Shown here one piece after another: positions 56,640-64,000 of a DNA stretch of 64,000 nt. Under the pieces are notes generated by a model, which was given only the letters and a program-made list of their open reading frames with translations, was not told where the DNA came from and made no database searches. Positions within the stretch are counted from its first letter, which is position 1, and the number at the start of each line of letters is the position of its first letter. Source of the stretch: Roseiarcus sp963816065 (GTDB taxonomy: Bacteria > Pseudomonadota > Alphaproteobacteria > Rhizobiales > Beijerinckiaceae); the NCBI GenBank assembly GCA_963816065.1, contig CAWFJG010000032.1:86669-150668 (forward strand), written 5' to 3'. The translations under genes were made by a program, and so were the position numbers.

Positions 56640-57626
56640 CTATGTCAGGTCCTTGGCCTCGATCAGCTTGATCGGCGTCTTGACCCATCCGCTGAAGGTT
56701 TCGCCGTTCATCTCCTTGAGGCCGTAGTTGATGCCGAGCACGGCCATGTCGGCGCCGTACTGCTCGACCGTGGCGAGCATCTTGCCGTTCTTGATCAGGG
56801 GCTGCACCGCCGGGATGTTATCGAAGCCGACGACCTTGATCTTGCCGCTCATGCCCGCGGCGTCGAGCGCCTTGACGACGCCGAGCGCCATCGAGTCGTT
56901 GGCCGCCATCACGCCCTGGATGTCGTGATACTGGGTCAGGAAGTTGGTCATCAGGGTATTGGCCTCTTCCGTCTCCCAATGCGCGGTCTTGCTGTCGAGC
57001 AGCGTCAGCTTGCCCTCGTTGACCGAGTCCATGAAGCCCTTCTTGCGCTCGACGGCGTTGTCCGCCTCGGGATTGCCTTCCAGGATCACCACCTTGCCGC
57101 CCGGCCCGAGCGCCTTGGCGAGCGCGTCGCCCGCCATCTTCGCCCCCGTGCGGTTGTCCGGCCCGAAGAAGGCGAGGTCGACGCCCGCGGTCTTCTTGGC
57201 GTCCTTGTCGAGCTCGACGTCGATGTTGATCACCTTGACGCCCGCCTTCAGCGCCTTGGCGATCGGAGTCACCATGGCTTTCGAGTCGGCCGGAGCGACC
57301 ACGATGATGTTGTATTTCTGGGTGACGAAGTTCTCGATCGCGTCGACCTGTGCGGCGAAGTCGCGCTCGTCCTTCATGCCGACCGCCTTGAAGTCGAACT
57401 TGTCGGTATTCGCGGCCGCGTATTTCTCCGCGCCGGCCTGCATCTGCTTGAAGAACTCGTTGGCGAGCGACTTCTGCACCAACCCGATTTTCGGCTTCTC
57501 CGCCGCGAGCGCCGATCGCAGGCCTCCGCTGAGAACCGCCGCCGAGCCGAGCACGCCAGCGACGGCGAACCTGCGCCGGGTCAGGCTGATACGCATGGCG
57601 ATGCTTTGAGACGTCTTTATCATCAT
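56640..57626 (-). CDS. Sugar-binding periplasmic protein with Tat-like signal
   Basis: A 328-residue type I periplasmic binding protein of the RbsB class (KPKIGLVQKSLANEFFKQMQAGAEKYA at the N-terminus of the mature part). The start follows an excellent GGAGGAG site. The signal contains TRRRFAVAG, a twin-arginine motif, before the hydrophobic segment, so it may be exported folded. It contains NIIVVAPADSKAM, INIDVELD and GVMAANDSMALGVV, the ligand-cleft elements. It opens the operon with the ATPase and permease downstream. The ligand is unknown; the closest-looking families bind ribose, xylose or polyols. Confidence 0.92.
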   Translation of the reverse strand: MMIKTSQSIAMRISLTRRRFAVAGVLGSAAVLSGGLRSALAAEKPKIGLVQKSLANEFFKQMQAGAEKYAAANTDKFDFKAVGMKDERDFAAQVDAIENFVTQKYNIIVVAPADSKAMVTPIAKALKAGVKVINIDVELDKDAKKTAGVDLAFFGPDNRTGAKMAGDALAKALGPGGKVVILEGNPEADNAVERKKGFMDSVNEGKLTLLDSKTAHWETEEANTLMTNFLTQYHDIQGVMAANDSMALGVVKALDAAGMSGKIKVVGFDNIPAVQPLIKNGKMLATVEQYGADMAVLGINYGLKEMNGETFSGWVKTPIKLIEAKDLT

Positions 57627-57989
57627 TACTCCTCCCGTCGGGCCGTTAGGCCGCCCGAACCGCGAGCCACTGCCGCGGGCGGACATTTCTTGGCCCTGGC
57701 GTTTGCGGACGTCGTCTTACGCCCTATTCAAACGCCGGACAATGAGGCCCGCGAGGTCTCGGCCATGGAATCTTCGCGAAAATACGACAGGGCGCAGCGA
57801 GGACCGGGGTTTGGGCGGATTCTTGCAAAACGCCAAGCCGGGCGCCCGAGAGCGCAGCGACAGTCCGCCGCGTCTTGTGTCCGAGCTTGCCAAGGCCGCC
57901 GCCCTCGTGGTTTGTCTGCGGCGACATGGGATCGGACGCGGCGCGGCATCGGGCCGAGCTGGCGTCAGCCGCCACGAAAGGGTTGCGCC
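57627..57989. other. Intergenic region between divergent genes
   Basis: About 360 bases. It should hold the promoter of the sugar importer (leftward) and of the secreted protein at 57990 (rightward). I find no clear −35/−10 pair or palindrome. Open frames crossing it are shadows extending from the neighbours. Confidence 0.4.
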
Positions 57990-58559
57990 ATGGCTTGGTC
58001 GGGGTTCGTGCGAAACGCGCTGCTCGCGCTCGCTTTGGCGGCTTTCGGCGCGCCGCCGGTCGAGGCGGTCGAAATTGTCGGCGGGGCGCCGGCGCCCGGG
58101 CAGATCAGCGACGGATGGCTGACCCAGGTCCGAAGCGTGCGCCAAGGCGGCGGCGGGGCCGGCGTGCGTCACGGCGGAGCGCACAGGCCTGGCGGCGCCC
58201 GCCCGCCGGTTCACCGCCCCGGCGGCGTGCATCGGCCGCCCGTCAACCGTCCGCCAGTCCACCGTCCCGGCCATCGTCCGCCAGTCAACCGTCCGGGGGT
58301 TCGACCGCCGGTGCATCGGCCAGGCGCCAGGCCGGCTGTTCGTCCGCGGCCGGTCGTCGTCGCGCCGCGCACGGTTTGGGTCGGCCGTCCAGGCTGGTAC
58401 CGGTGGAACCCGGGCGGCGCGATCGCCGCCGGCGCGGCGATCGGCTTCGTCACCGCGGCAGCGGCGGCAAGCTGGGCGGGCGCGCCGCCGCAGCAGGGCC
58501 TGTGCTGGTACTTCACCGACCCCAGCCGCACCCAGGGCTTCTGGGACGCCTGCCCCTGA
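57990..58559 (+). CDS. Secreted Pro/His/Arg-rich repeat protein
   Basis: A 189-residue product with signal peptide (MAWSGFVRNALLALALAAFG... VEA). Residues about 65–125 are a degenerate tandem repeat of PVHRPG / PPVNRPG units. A conserved C-terminal module follows: VWVGRPGWYRWNPGG, then a hydrophobic AIAAGAAIGFVTAAAAASW and QQGLCWYFTDPSRTQGFWDACP with two cysteines. Proteins with this C-terminus are widespread in Hyphomicrobiales without known function. A membrane or cell-wall association is likely. AAAGGG precedes the start. Confidence 0.75.
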   Translation: MAWSGFVRNALLALALAAFGAPPVEAVEIVGGAPAPGQISDGWLTQVRSVRQGGGGAGVRHGGAHRPGGARPPVHRPGGVHRPPVNRPPVHRPGHRPPVNRPGVRPPVHRPGARPAVRPRPVVVAPRTVWVGRPGWYRWNPGGAIAAGAAIGFVTAAAAASWAGAPPQQGLCWYFTDPSRTQGFWDACP

Positions 58560-58743
58560 CGAGCGGCGATCCCGCGACAGCCGGACTGCCGCGCCGGCCG
58601 CCCTGGCGCGGCCGGCCCTTCCGCGCGGTCCGCCTCGAAACGGATACGAAGCCCGAGTAGAAGTGGGCGCCACCAGGACATCCCCTCCCGACGGCCGGTC
58701 GTCGTCGTGGAGCCCGTGAACAGCAGGACGCGTCCGACCGCCG

Positions 58744-59683
58744 ATGAGATCCGTTCCCGTTCCCGAACACGACGCCCGGGCGCAGGCGCTGAAGTCGTTG
58801 TCGACCCATGTGACGCTCGCCGTCGCGCTCGTCCTGGTCGTCGTCAAGACCTGTCGGATGGGTGATGACCGGATCGATCGCGCTCCTCGCCTCGGCGGTC
58901 GACGCGCTGGTCGACACCGGGGCGAGCGTCGTGACCCTGCTCGGCGTACGCTATGCGCAACGGCCGCCCGATCGCGACCATCGTTTTGGCCATGGCAAGG
59001 GCGAAGCGGTCGCGGCTTTCACCCAGGCGACCTTTCTGGCCGGCGCAGCGGCGGTTCTCGCCTTCCAGTCGCTCGAACGGCTGGTCTCGCCGACGCTGCT
59101 CGACGCGCTCGAAATCGGCGTCGCGCTGATCGCGGGCAGCCTTGTCGTCGCGACCGGCCTCGTCGCGATGCAGACCTGGGTCGTGCGGCGGACCGGATCG
59201 ACCGCGATCGCCGCCGACCGGGCGCATTACCTGACCGACATCGCGCTCAACGTTGCGGTGCTCGCGGCGCTCGCGGTGACCAAGGTCACCGGGTGGACGC
59301 GGGCCGATCCGGCGTTCGCGCTCGCCATCTCCGGCTACATGCTCCTGAACGCCTACGGCATCTCGCGCGCAGCGCTGGAGCAACTGCTCGACCAGGAATT
59401 GCCGCGCGAGGAGCGGCGCAAGATCAAGGATGCGGTGCGGGGCTGCGCCGGCGTGCGCGACATCCACGACCTCCGCACCCGGTTTTCCGGCGATCGGACC
59501 TTCGTCGAGTATCACCTCGAAGTCGACCCGGGCCTTACGGTCGACGTCGGCCATGCGATCGGCGACGCAACCGAGGACGCCGTGCGAAAGCTGCTGCCCG
59601 GAACGGTCGAGGCGACGGCGCACGTCGAACCGCACGGCATCCTCGACGAGCGGCTGGACGACGCGGTCGCCGGAGAATCCTAA
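58744..59683 (+). CDS. Cation-diffusion-facilitator transporter, FieF-like, one frameshift
   Basis: Divalent metal/proton antiporter. The N-terminus MRSVPVPEHDARAQALKSLSTHVTLAVALVLVVVKT is in one frame. Near 58850 one extra base shifts to GWVMTGSIALLASAVDALVDTGASVVTLLGVRYAQRPPDRDHRFGHGK. The metal site residues of helix 2 (D in SAVDALVD) and helix 5 (H..D in AHYLTDIALN) are present, and the cytoplasmic domain reads DIHDLRTRFSGDRTFVEYHLEVD. This fits FieF/YiiP exporters of zinc or iron. A second CDF gene follows 22 bases downstream. Confidence 0.9.
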
Positions 59684-59705
59684 GCCTCTTGTCAGCGAGC
59701 CGGTC

Positions 59706-60671
59706 ATGAGCGGGAACGGGCACGGAGACCATCATGGCCATGAGGACCATGGCCCGCCCGCTCACGATCACGGCGGCCACGATCACGCGCATGCGCCGGC
59801 CGATTTCGGCGCCGCCTTCGCCATCGGCATCGCCCTCAACGTCGGGTTTGTCGGGATCGAGGCGGCCTACGGCCTGATCGCCGGCTCGGTCGCACTGCTC
59901 TCCGACGCGGGCCACAATCTCGGCGACGTGCTCGGGCTCGCCGCGGCGTGGCTTGCAAGCCGGCTCGTCCGGCGTGCGCCCTCCGCCCGCTTCACCTACG
60001 GATTGCGCGGCTCGTCGATCCTGGCGGCGCTGTTCAACGCCGTCTTTCTGCTGCTGACGGTCGGAGCGATCTCCTGGGAAGCGATCCTGCGCTTCGCCGA
60101 TCCCGCCCCGGTCGCCGGCAAGGTCGTCATGGTCGTCGCCGCGATCGGCATTGTCGTCAACGGCGTCACCGCCTGGCTGTTCGCTTCGGGCCAGAAGGAC
60201 GACATCAACCTGCGCGGCGCCTTCCTGCACATGGCGTCCGACGCCCTCGTCTCGGCGGGCGTGGTGGCGGCGGGATTCGTCATCCTGGCGACCGGCTGGC
60301 TCTGGCTCGACCCGCTGACCAGCCTGGCGGTCAACCTCGTCATCGTCTGGGGAACCTGGGGGCTCCTGCGCGATGCGCTCGGCATGTCGATGGCCGCCGT
60401 TCCCGCGAAGGTCGATCCGGCGACGCTGCGCGCCTTCCTTGCGGCGCGTCCGGGCGTGGCGGCCGTGCACGACCTGCACGTCTGGCCGATCAGCACCACC
60501 GAGACTGCTCTCACCTGCCACCTCGTCATGCCCGCCGGCCACCCGGGCGACGCCTTTCTGCATGGGCTTGCGGCCGAGCTCGCCAGGCAATTCCGCATCG
60601 GCCATCCGACCCTGCAGATCGAAATCGATCCCCACCTCGCCTGCGCGCTCGCGCCCGACGAGGTCGTCTAA
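59706..60671 (+). CDS. Cation-diffusion-facilitator transporter, ZitB/CzcD-like
   Basis: A 321-residue zinc exporter. The N-terminus is His-rich (SGNGHGDHHGHEDHGPPAHDHGGHDHAHA), a likely metal buffer. Six helices follow; metal-site motifs are LLSDAGHNLGD in helix 2 and FLHMASDALVS in helix 5, the HxxxD pattern typical of zinc-selective members. The C-terminal domain contains VAAVHDLHVWPIS. It is uninterrupted and probably co-transcribed with the FieF-like gene, so this locus may manage two metal pools (inference). Confidence 0.93.
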   Translation: MSGNGHGDHHGHEDHGPPAHDHGGHDHAHAPADFGAAFAIGIALNVGFVGIEAAYGLIAGSVALLSDAGHNLGDVLGLAAAWLASRLVRRAPSARFTYGLRGSSILAALFNAVFLLLTVGAISWEAILRFADPAPVAGKVVMVVAAIGIVVNGVTAWLFASGQKDDINLRGAFLHMASDALVSAGVVAAGFVILATGWLWLDPLTSLAVNLVIVWGTWGLLRDALGMSMAAVPAKVDPATLRAFLAARPGVAAVHDLHVWPISTTETALTCHLVMPAGHPGDAFLHGLAAELARQFRIGHPTLQIEIDPHLACALAPDEVV

Positions 60672-60752
60672 GGCGCTCTTGCGACGGTCTCGTTGCCTGT
60701 TACCAAGGCTTTTTTTGGCCTCGCAGTGGCGCGCAGATCCGGAAAAGCACGC

Positions 60753-60925
60753 AATATCATGGTGTTGCTCGATCTACAACCCATCCGTTGCGGGCTGGAG
60801 CGGGCGCGGAACAGGCGCATTAACAGGCTCGGGACAGGCGCCGAACAGGCATTATCGGGTCGGAACAGGCGAAAACAGGCAGCTGAAAGCGGTTCGCGAG
60901 ATCGGGCGCGGCTAGGTTGTAGGGC
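60753..60925 (+). repeat. AACAGGC-array element, copy C
   Basis: Begins AATATCATGGTGTTG, then TACAACC (60775–60781), seven heptamers between 60810 and 60880 (AACAGGC five times, one GACAGGC and one degenerate ATCGGGT; the spacing falls from 12 to 10 bp), and ends in GGCGCGGCTAGGTTGTA (GGTTGTA 60915–60921). The right-hand CCACGCTGGCC is only partly preserved. TACAACC/GGTTGTA is again an exact inverted pair, 147 bp across. It lies between the CDF operon and a PEP-CTERM gene. Confidence 0.8.
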
Positions 60926-61149
60926 GTCGCCGGCACTCCCCTCCGCCCGTGCGCGCCCCGTGCGGAAAGACGCCCTTTCGAGCGGTCGGATGTGGGATCG
61001 TCGAAAATCATCTTCCTCCAGGACGCCCTCGGGGCAAGACCCTCGGACTATCGCAATGCGCGAACTGCATAGCTGAAATGCATAAAATGTTATTGTGTGT
61101 TAACATTCCCTTCATACATTGAGGCCGAGGGCGGGTTTGGATCCAGGTC
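60926..61149. other. Intergenic region before the second PEP-CTERM gene
   Basis: The right part is AT-rich (AAATGCATAAAATGTTATTGTGTGTTAAC, in part 61076–61105) and probably contains the promoter of the PEP-CTERM gene. Otherwise nothing is seen. Confidence 0.4.
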
Positions 61150-61746
61150 ATGTCGAGTGGGCTTGCGGTGATGCTGCTGGCGGCGGCGACGCTTGCCGGC
61201 CCGGCGGCGGAGGGTGGCGCACCCGGATCGTTCGAGCCAGGGGGGCATTACGCTTTCCGCGACGACGTCTGGATCGGCGGCGCCCCACGCGGGACTCGGT
61301 CTTTCCTGCGACCGTTGTGGTCCGGGGCGCGAGGCTGTTCCGAGCGGTTGAAATCGTGCAGGCTCGAGTTTCGCCGCGTCGAGCTTTTCACGTCCACGGC
61401 GGCGAACTCGTCTCCCAACCGGGTGATCGATCTCAACGGACACGCTTTGGGCGTGACCGGCCAGGTCATCATCGAGCGCGCGACGCCTGACGTCTTTCAG
61501 GATTTTGGCGTGACAACAGCATGGGACGTCGGCGGCGAACAGGTCTTGGACAGCGCGGGAACGCATGCCTGGGAAGCGCTGTATGCGGAGACATCCCCGA
61601 ACGCCAAATGGCTGCCCATCCAGTCCTACCGGTTTGAGGTCACATCGCCGCAAACGGCCATCCCTGAGCCGCTCACGTGGGAACTGATCGGCTTCGGATT
61701 TGTGGCGCTCGCCTCGGCCGCCATGGCGAGGCGCCGTCTCGCCTGA
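61150..61746 (+). CDS. PEP-CTERM exported protein of unknown function
   Basis: A 198-residue product with a weak signal peptide (MSSGLAVMLLAAATLAGPAAEG). The middle is of unknown fold: VIDLNGHALGVTGQVIIERATPDVFQDFGVTT. The C-terminus is a complete sorting signal: IPEP, a hydrophobic helix (WELIGFGFVALASAAMA) and the basic end RRRLA. It is the second such protein in the window, with no exosortase in sight. The region 61300–61390 is poor in family-like sequence and might contain an indel. Confidence 0.7.
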   Translation: MSSGLAVMLLAAATLAGPAAEGGAPGSFEPGGHYAFRDDVWIGGAPRGTRSFLRPLWSGARGCSERLKSCRLEFRRVELFTSTAANSSPNRVIDLNGHALGVTGQVIIERATPDVFQDFGVTTAWDVGGEQVLDSAGTHAWEALYAETSPNAKWLPIQSYRFEVTSPQTAIPEPLTWELIGFGFVALASAAMARRRLA

Positions 61747-61824
61747 AATCTCGTCCAGCGCACGGGATTGCGCAGAGAGCCGCCGCGCCGGATAAGGTGG
61801 GCGTCTCTGGAGGAGCGGACCCAA

Positions 61825-62424
61825 ATGGCCTTGGACGAACTCCTGGAAGCGGCGACGTCGGATCGGCGTCCGCTCGACGGCGGCTTCTTTCGACGCCATT
61901 CCACCGAGGTAGCACGTGATCTGATCGGCGTTCGGCTGTGGGTCGATGGGGCCGGCGGCGTCATCGTCGAGACGGAGGCCTACGATCGCACCGATCCCGC
62001 CTCGCACGCCTTCCGCGGGCCGACTTTGACCAACGCCGCGATGTTCGGGCCGCCGGCCCATGCCTATGTCTACCACAGCTACGGCATTCACTGGTGCCTC
62101 AACTTCGTTTGCGGCCCCGAGCCCGGCGCGGCCGTGCTGATCCGCGCGCTCGAACCGACCGATGGCGTCGAGATCATGTCGGCGCGCCGCAGGACGACCG
62201 ACCTCATGAAGCTTTGCGCCGGCCCCGGCCGCCTCTGCCAGGCGCTCGCCATCACCCGCGCCAGCCACAACGGTCTGCCGCTCGATGCGCCGCCTTTCGC
62301 GCTGAGCCGCGCGTGGGGCGGCAAGAGCGTCGTGACGGGCCGGCGCATCGGGATCACCAAGGGCGCCGACACCCCGTGGCGCTTCGGCCTGGCCCGATCG
62401 CCCTATCTGAGCCGTCCGTTCTGA
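61825..62424 (+). CDS. DNA-3-methyladenine glycosylase (AAG/MPG type)
   Basis: Removes alkylated purines, starting base-excision repair. The start at 61825 (MALDELLEA) has GGAGGAG ten bases upstream. The family pattern is complete: FFRRHSTEVARDLIGVRLWV, IVETEAYDRTDPASHAFRGPTLTNAAMFGPPAHAYVYHSYGIHWCLNFVC (with the catalytic Glu in ETEAY and the intercalating Tyr in HAYVYHSYG), VLIRALEP and GPGRLCQALAI. The 199-residue length is normal. The gene is intact. Confidence 0.94.
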   Translation: MALDELLEAATSDRRPLDGGFFRRHSTEVARDLIGVRLWVDGAGGVIVETEAYDRTDPASHAFRGPTLTNAAMFGPPAHAYVYHSYGIHWCLNFVCGPEPGAAVLIRALEPTDGVEIMSARRRTTDLMKLCAGPGRLCQALAITRASHNGLPLDAPPFALSRAWGGKSVVTGRRIGITKGADTPWRFGLARSPYLSRPF

Positions 62425-62479
62425 GGCCGGCGAAGCGCGCAACGAAAATCTCGGCTAGGTTCGCGGCGGAGGAAACGGC

Positions 62480-63790
62480 ATGACGATCTCGACCGACGAG
62501 CGGGCGCCTCGACCTGCGTCCGACGGCCTCATCCTCGGCGTCGTCGCGGCTTACGCCGCAGCCTTCGTCGTGTTCGGCCTGATCGTCCAGCCGCCGGCCG
62601 ACGTTCTGCGCGGCCTTTGGGCGATCCTCACCACCCGCGACGCGCTGCTCACCGATTATTTCGGCGTCGGCGGCATCGGCGGCGGTTGCGTCAGCGCCGG
62701 CTTGCTCACGCTCGCGGCGGCGTTCGTCTACTGGCGCGCGCGTGCGCCGATGACGGGGGCGGCGGTCGCCTGCCTCTTCCTGGTGCTGGGCTTCGGGCTG
62801 TTCGGCAAGAACCTGCTCAATGTCTGGCCGATCGTCGCCGGCGTCGCGCTCTACGCCCGGTTTCGCGGCGAGCCGTTCCGCGCCCATCTCAACACCGCCT
62901 TTTTCGGCGCGGCGCTGGCGCCGATCGTCTCCGAGATCCTGTTCTCGACCACGCTCGCGCCTGTCGCCAGCGTCCCGCTCGCGCTCGCGACCGGGCTCGC
63001 GGTCGGCTTCATCCTGCCGCCCGCCGCCGCCCATCTCTTCCGCGCCCATATGGGCTTCAGCCTCTACAACATGGGGTTCACCGCGGGGATCGTCGGCACG
63101 CTGGTCGTCGCGATGTACACGGCGTTCGGCTACGTGCCGAACCCGGTCTTCATCTGGACGAAGGGGGCGAACCTCCTCCTGTCCGCATTTCTCGCGCTCG
63201 TCTTCGCCTCGATGGTCGCCGCCGGCTATGCGTTCGACCGCGGCGTGCTCCAGCGCCTCGCGATCATCGTCAGGGCGCCCGGCCGCTCGCCGACCGATTT
63301 CATCGCGCTCGCCGGCTTTGGCGCGACGCTCGCCAACATGGGGCTCGCCGGCGCCCTGGGCGTCGTCTATGTGGTCGCGATCGGCGGCGACCTCAACGGC
63401 CCGAGCATCGGCGCGATCCTGACGATCGTCGGCTTCGCCGCCTTCGGCAAGCATCCGCGCACCATCGCGCCGATCATGATCGGGGTGTTCCTCGGCGCGC
63501 TCTCGCGCTTCGCCAGCCCGGCCGATCCGTCGCTGACCCTTGCGGCCCTGTTCGGGACGACGCTTGCGCCGATCGCCGGCCGCTTCGGCTTCGGCTGGGG
63601 AATCGTCGCGGGGTTCGTCCACTCCTCGGCGGCCCTGACCGTCGGGCCGCTGCACGCGGGCTTGAACCTCTACAACAACGGCTTCGCCGCCGGCATCGTC
63701 GCCTCGGTCCTCGTGCCGGTGATCGTCGCCCTGCGCGCCGGCTTCGGCTACCGCGACGATCTCGACGCCGAGGCCGCCCGCAAGGCTTGA
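62480..63790 (+). CDS. DUF1576 integral membrane protein
   Basis: A 436-residue protein with about eleven or twelve membrane helices. The two halves each carry a similar motif, GFSLYNMGFTAGIVGT (near residue 195) and GLNLYNNGFAAGIVAS (near residue 394), which indicates an internal duplication of the kind seen in transporters. DUF1576 proteins are of unknown function. It starts at an ATG 55 bases after the glycosylase stop, with GGAGGAAAC upstream. No frameshift is seen. Confidence 0.88.
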   Translation: MTISTDERAPRPASDGLILGVVAAYAAAFVVFGLIVQPPADVLRGLWAILTTRDALLTDYFGVGGIGGGCVSAGLLTLAAAFVYWRARAPMTGAAVACLFLVLGFGLFGKNLLNVWPIVAGVALYARFRGEPFRAHLNTAFFGAALAPIVSEILFSTTLAPVASVPLALATGLAVGFILPPAAAHLFRAHMGFSLYNMGFTAGIVGTLVVAMYTAFGYVPNPVFIWTKGANLLLSAFLALVFASMVAAGYAFDRGVLQRLAIIVRAPGRSPTDFIALAGFGATLANMGLAGALGVVYVVAIGGDLNGPSIGAILTIVGFAAFGKHPRTIAPIMIGVFLGALSRFASPADPSLTLAALFGTTLAPIAGRFGFGWGIVAGFVHSSAALTVGPLHAGLNLYNNGFAAGIVASVLVPVIVALRAGFGYRDDLDAEAARKA

Positions 63791-63797
63791 CGCCCGG

Positions 63798-64000
63798 TCA
63801 TGGGTCCGGCGTCCGCCCTCGCTCGCCCGGCAGCAGGAACATCCAGGAGACGAGGATGAACGGCGCCGTCAGCGCGGGAATCGCGAACGGACGCAGCGCG
63901 ACGTCGAGCGCCGCCTGGGCGACGACGGTGAAGACGACCCCGAGCGCCGCATAGAGGGTCGCCTCGAGCCCGGGCTTTCGGAAGGTCGCGCCGACCGCGA
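63798..64000 (-). CDS. C-terminal end of a probable urea transporter (cut by the window edge)
   Basis: The visible 66 codons read RKPGLEATLYAALGVVFTVVAQAALDVAL, then PFAIPALTAPFILVSWMFLLP and a short polar tail. The pattern of two helices joined by PFxxPxLTAPFxLxxWxFLL is the end of the urea-transporter (UT/Yut) family. This is a short segment, so another membrane protein is possible. The stop is at 63798, convergent with the DUF1576 gene. Confidence 0.55.
   Translation of the reverse strand, partial: AVGATFRKPGLEATLYAALGVVFTVVAQAALDVALRPFAIPALTAPFILVSWMFLLPGERGRTPDP

Overview
This is GC-rich DNA (visibly above 60% GC except for a few patches) from an alphaproteobacterium, most likely of the order Hyphomicrobiales (Rhizobiales), Beijerinckiaceae/Methylocystaceae-like. 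The basis is gene order: nagZ–SPOR–argS–dgt with divergent erpA, and lepB–rnc–era, are arrangements known from this order. The assignment is an inference, because no rRNA gene is present.

Layout. 1–10.5 kb: 3' part of trpE, a secreted serine hydrolase, an amidohydrolase, a LysM protein, a class III cyclase, a Rieske/FAD reductase and adenine deaminase. 11–14 kb: a low-GC islet with a tiny secreted ORF, a hairpin-rich leader, an IS1595-type element sitting between that leader and a beta-propeller-like gene, and a PEP-CTERM protein made of three near-identical 87-residue repeats. 14.8–22.2 kb: pdxY, a small secreted protein, phzF, Nudix, a lipoprotein, two PilZ paralogues flanking a decayed phzF copy, an SPW membrane protein, a LysR regulator and a divergent SDR. 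22.5–28.7 kb: nagZ, SPOR, argS, dgt and erpA, all heavily frameshifted. 29–32 kb: a 177-bp tandem repeat, a hydrolase relic and an AlkZ/YcaQ-like glycosylase gene. 32.3–38 kb: a type I restriction-modification locus (hsdM, hsdS, hsdR) with an antisense DUF1902–HicA toxin-antitoxin pair between hsdS and hsdR. 38–41.9 kb: era, rnc, lepB, a quinone oxidoreductase and tRNA-Glu. 42.8–51 kb: RidA, a His-rich secreted protein, cytochrome b561, a secreted gamma-glutamylcyclotransferase-like protein next to an HlyD–permease–permease–HlyD cluster, and PPK2. 52–64 kb: a secreted protein, an oxidoreductase relic, an SDR, a sugar ABC importer (permease, ATPase, Tat-type binding protein), two CDF metal transporters, a second PEP-CTERM protein, 3-methyladenine glycosylase, a DUF1576 membrane protein and the end of a probable urea transporter.

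Two points shape the whole annotation. First, more than twenty genes carry single-base indels after which the conserved protein continues in another frame, including essential genes (argS, era, rnc, lepB, erpA). Two compensating homopolymer indels can be proven by comparing the internal repeats of the PEP-CTERM gene. Most of these are therefore probably consensus errors in the assembly, and I annotate such loci as single genes. Second, three intergenic regions (near 17.9, 53.0 and 60.85 kb) hold homologous copies of an element that I do not recognise: a helically phased array of AACAGGC heptamers bounded by an inverted TACAACC/GGTTGTA pair. This is the best candidate here for something undescribed.
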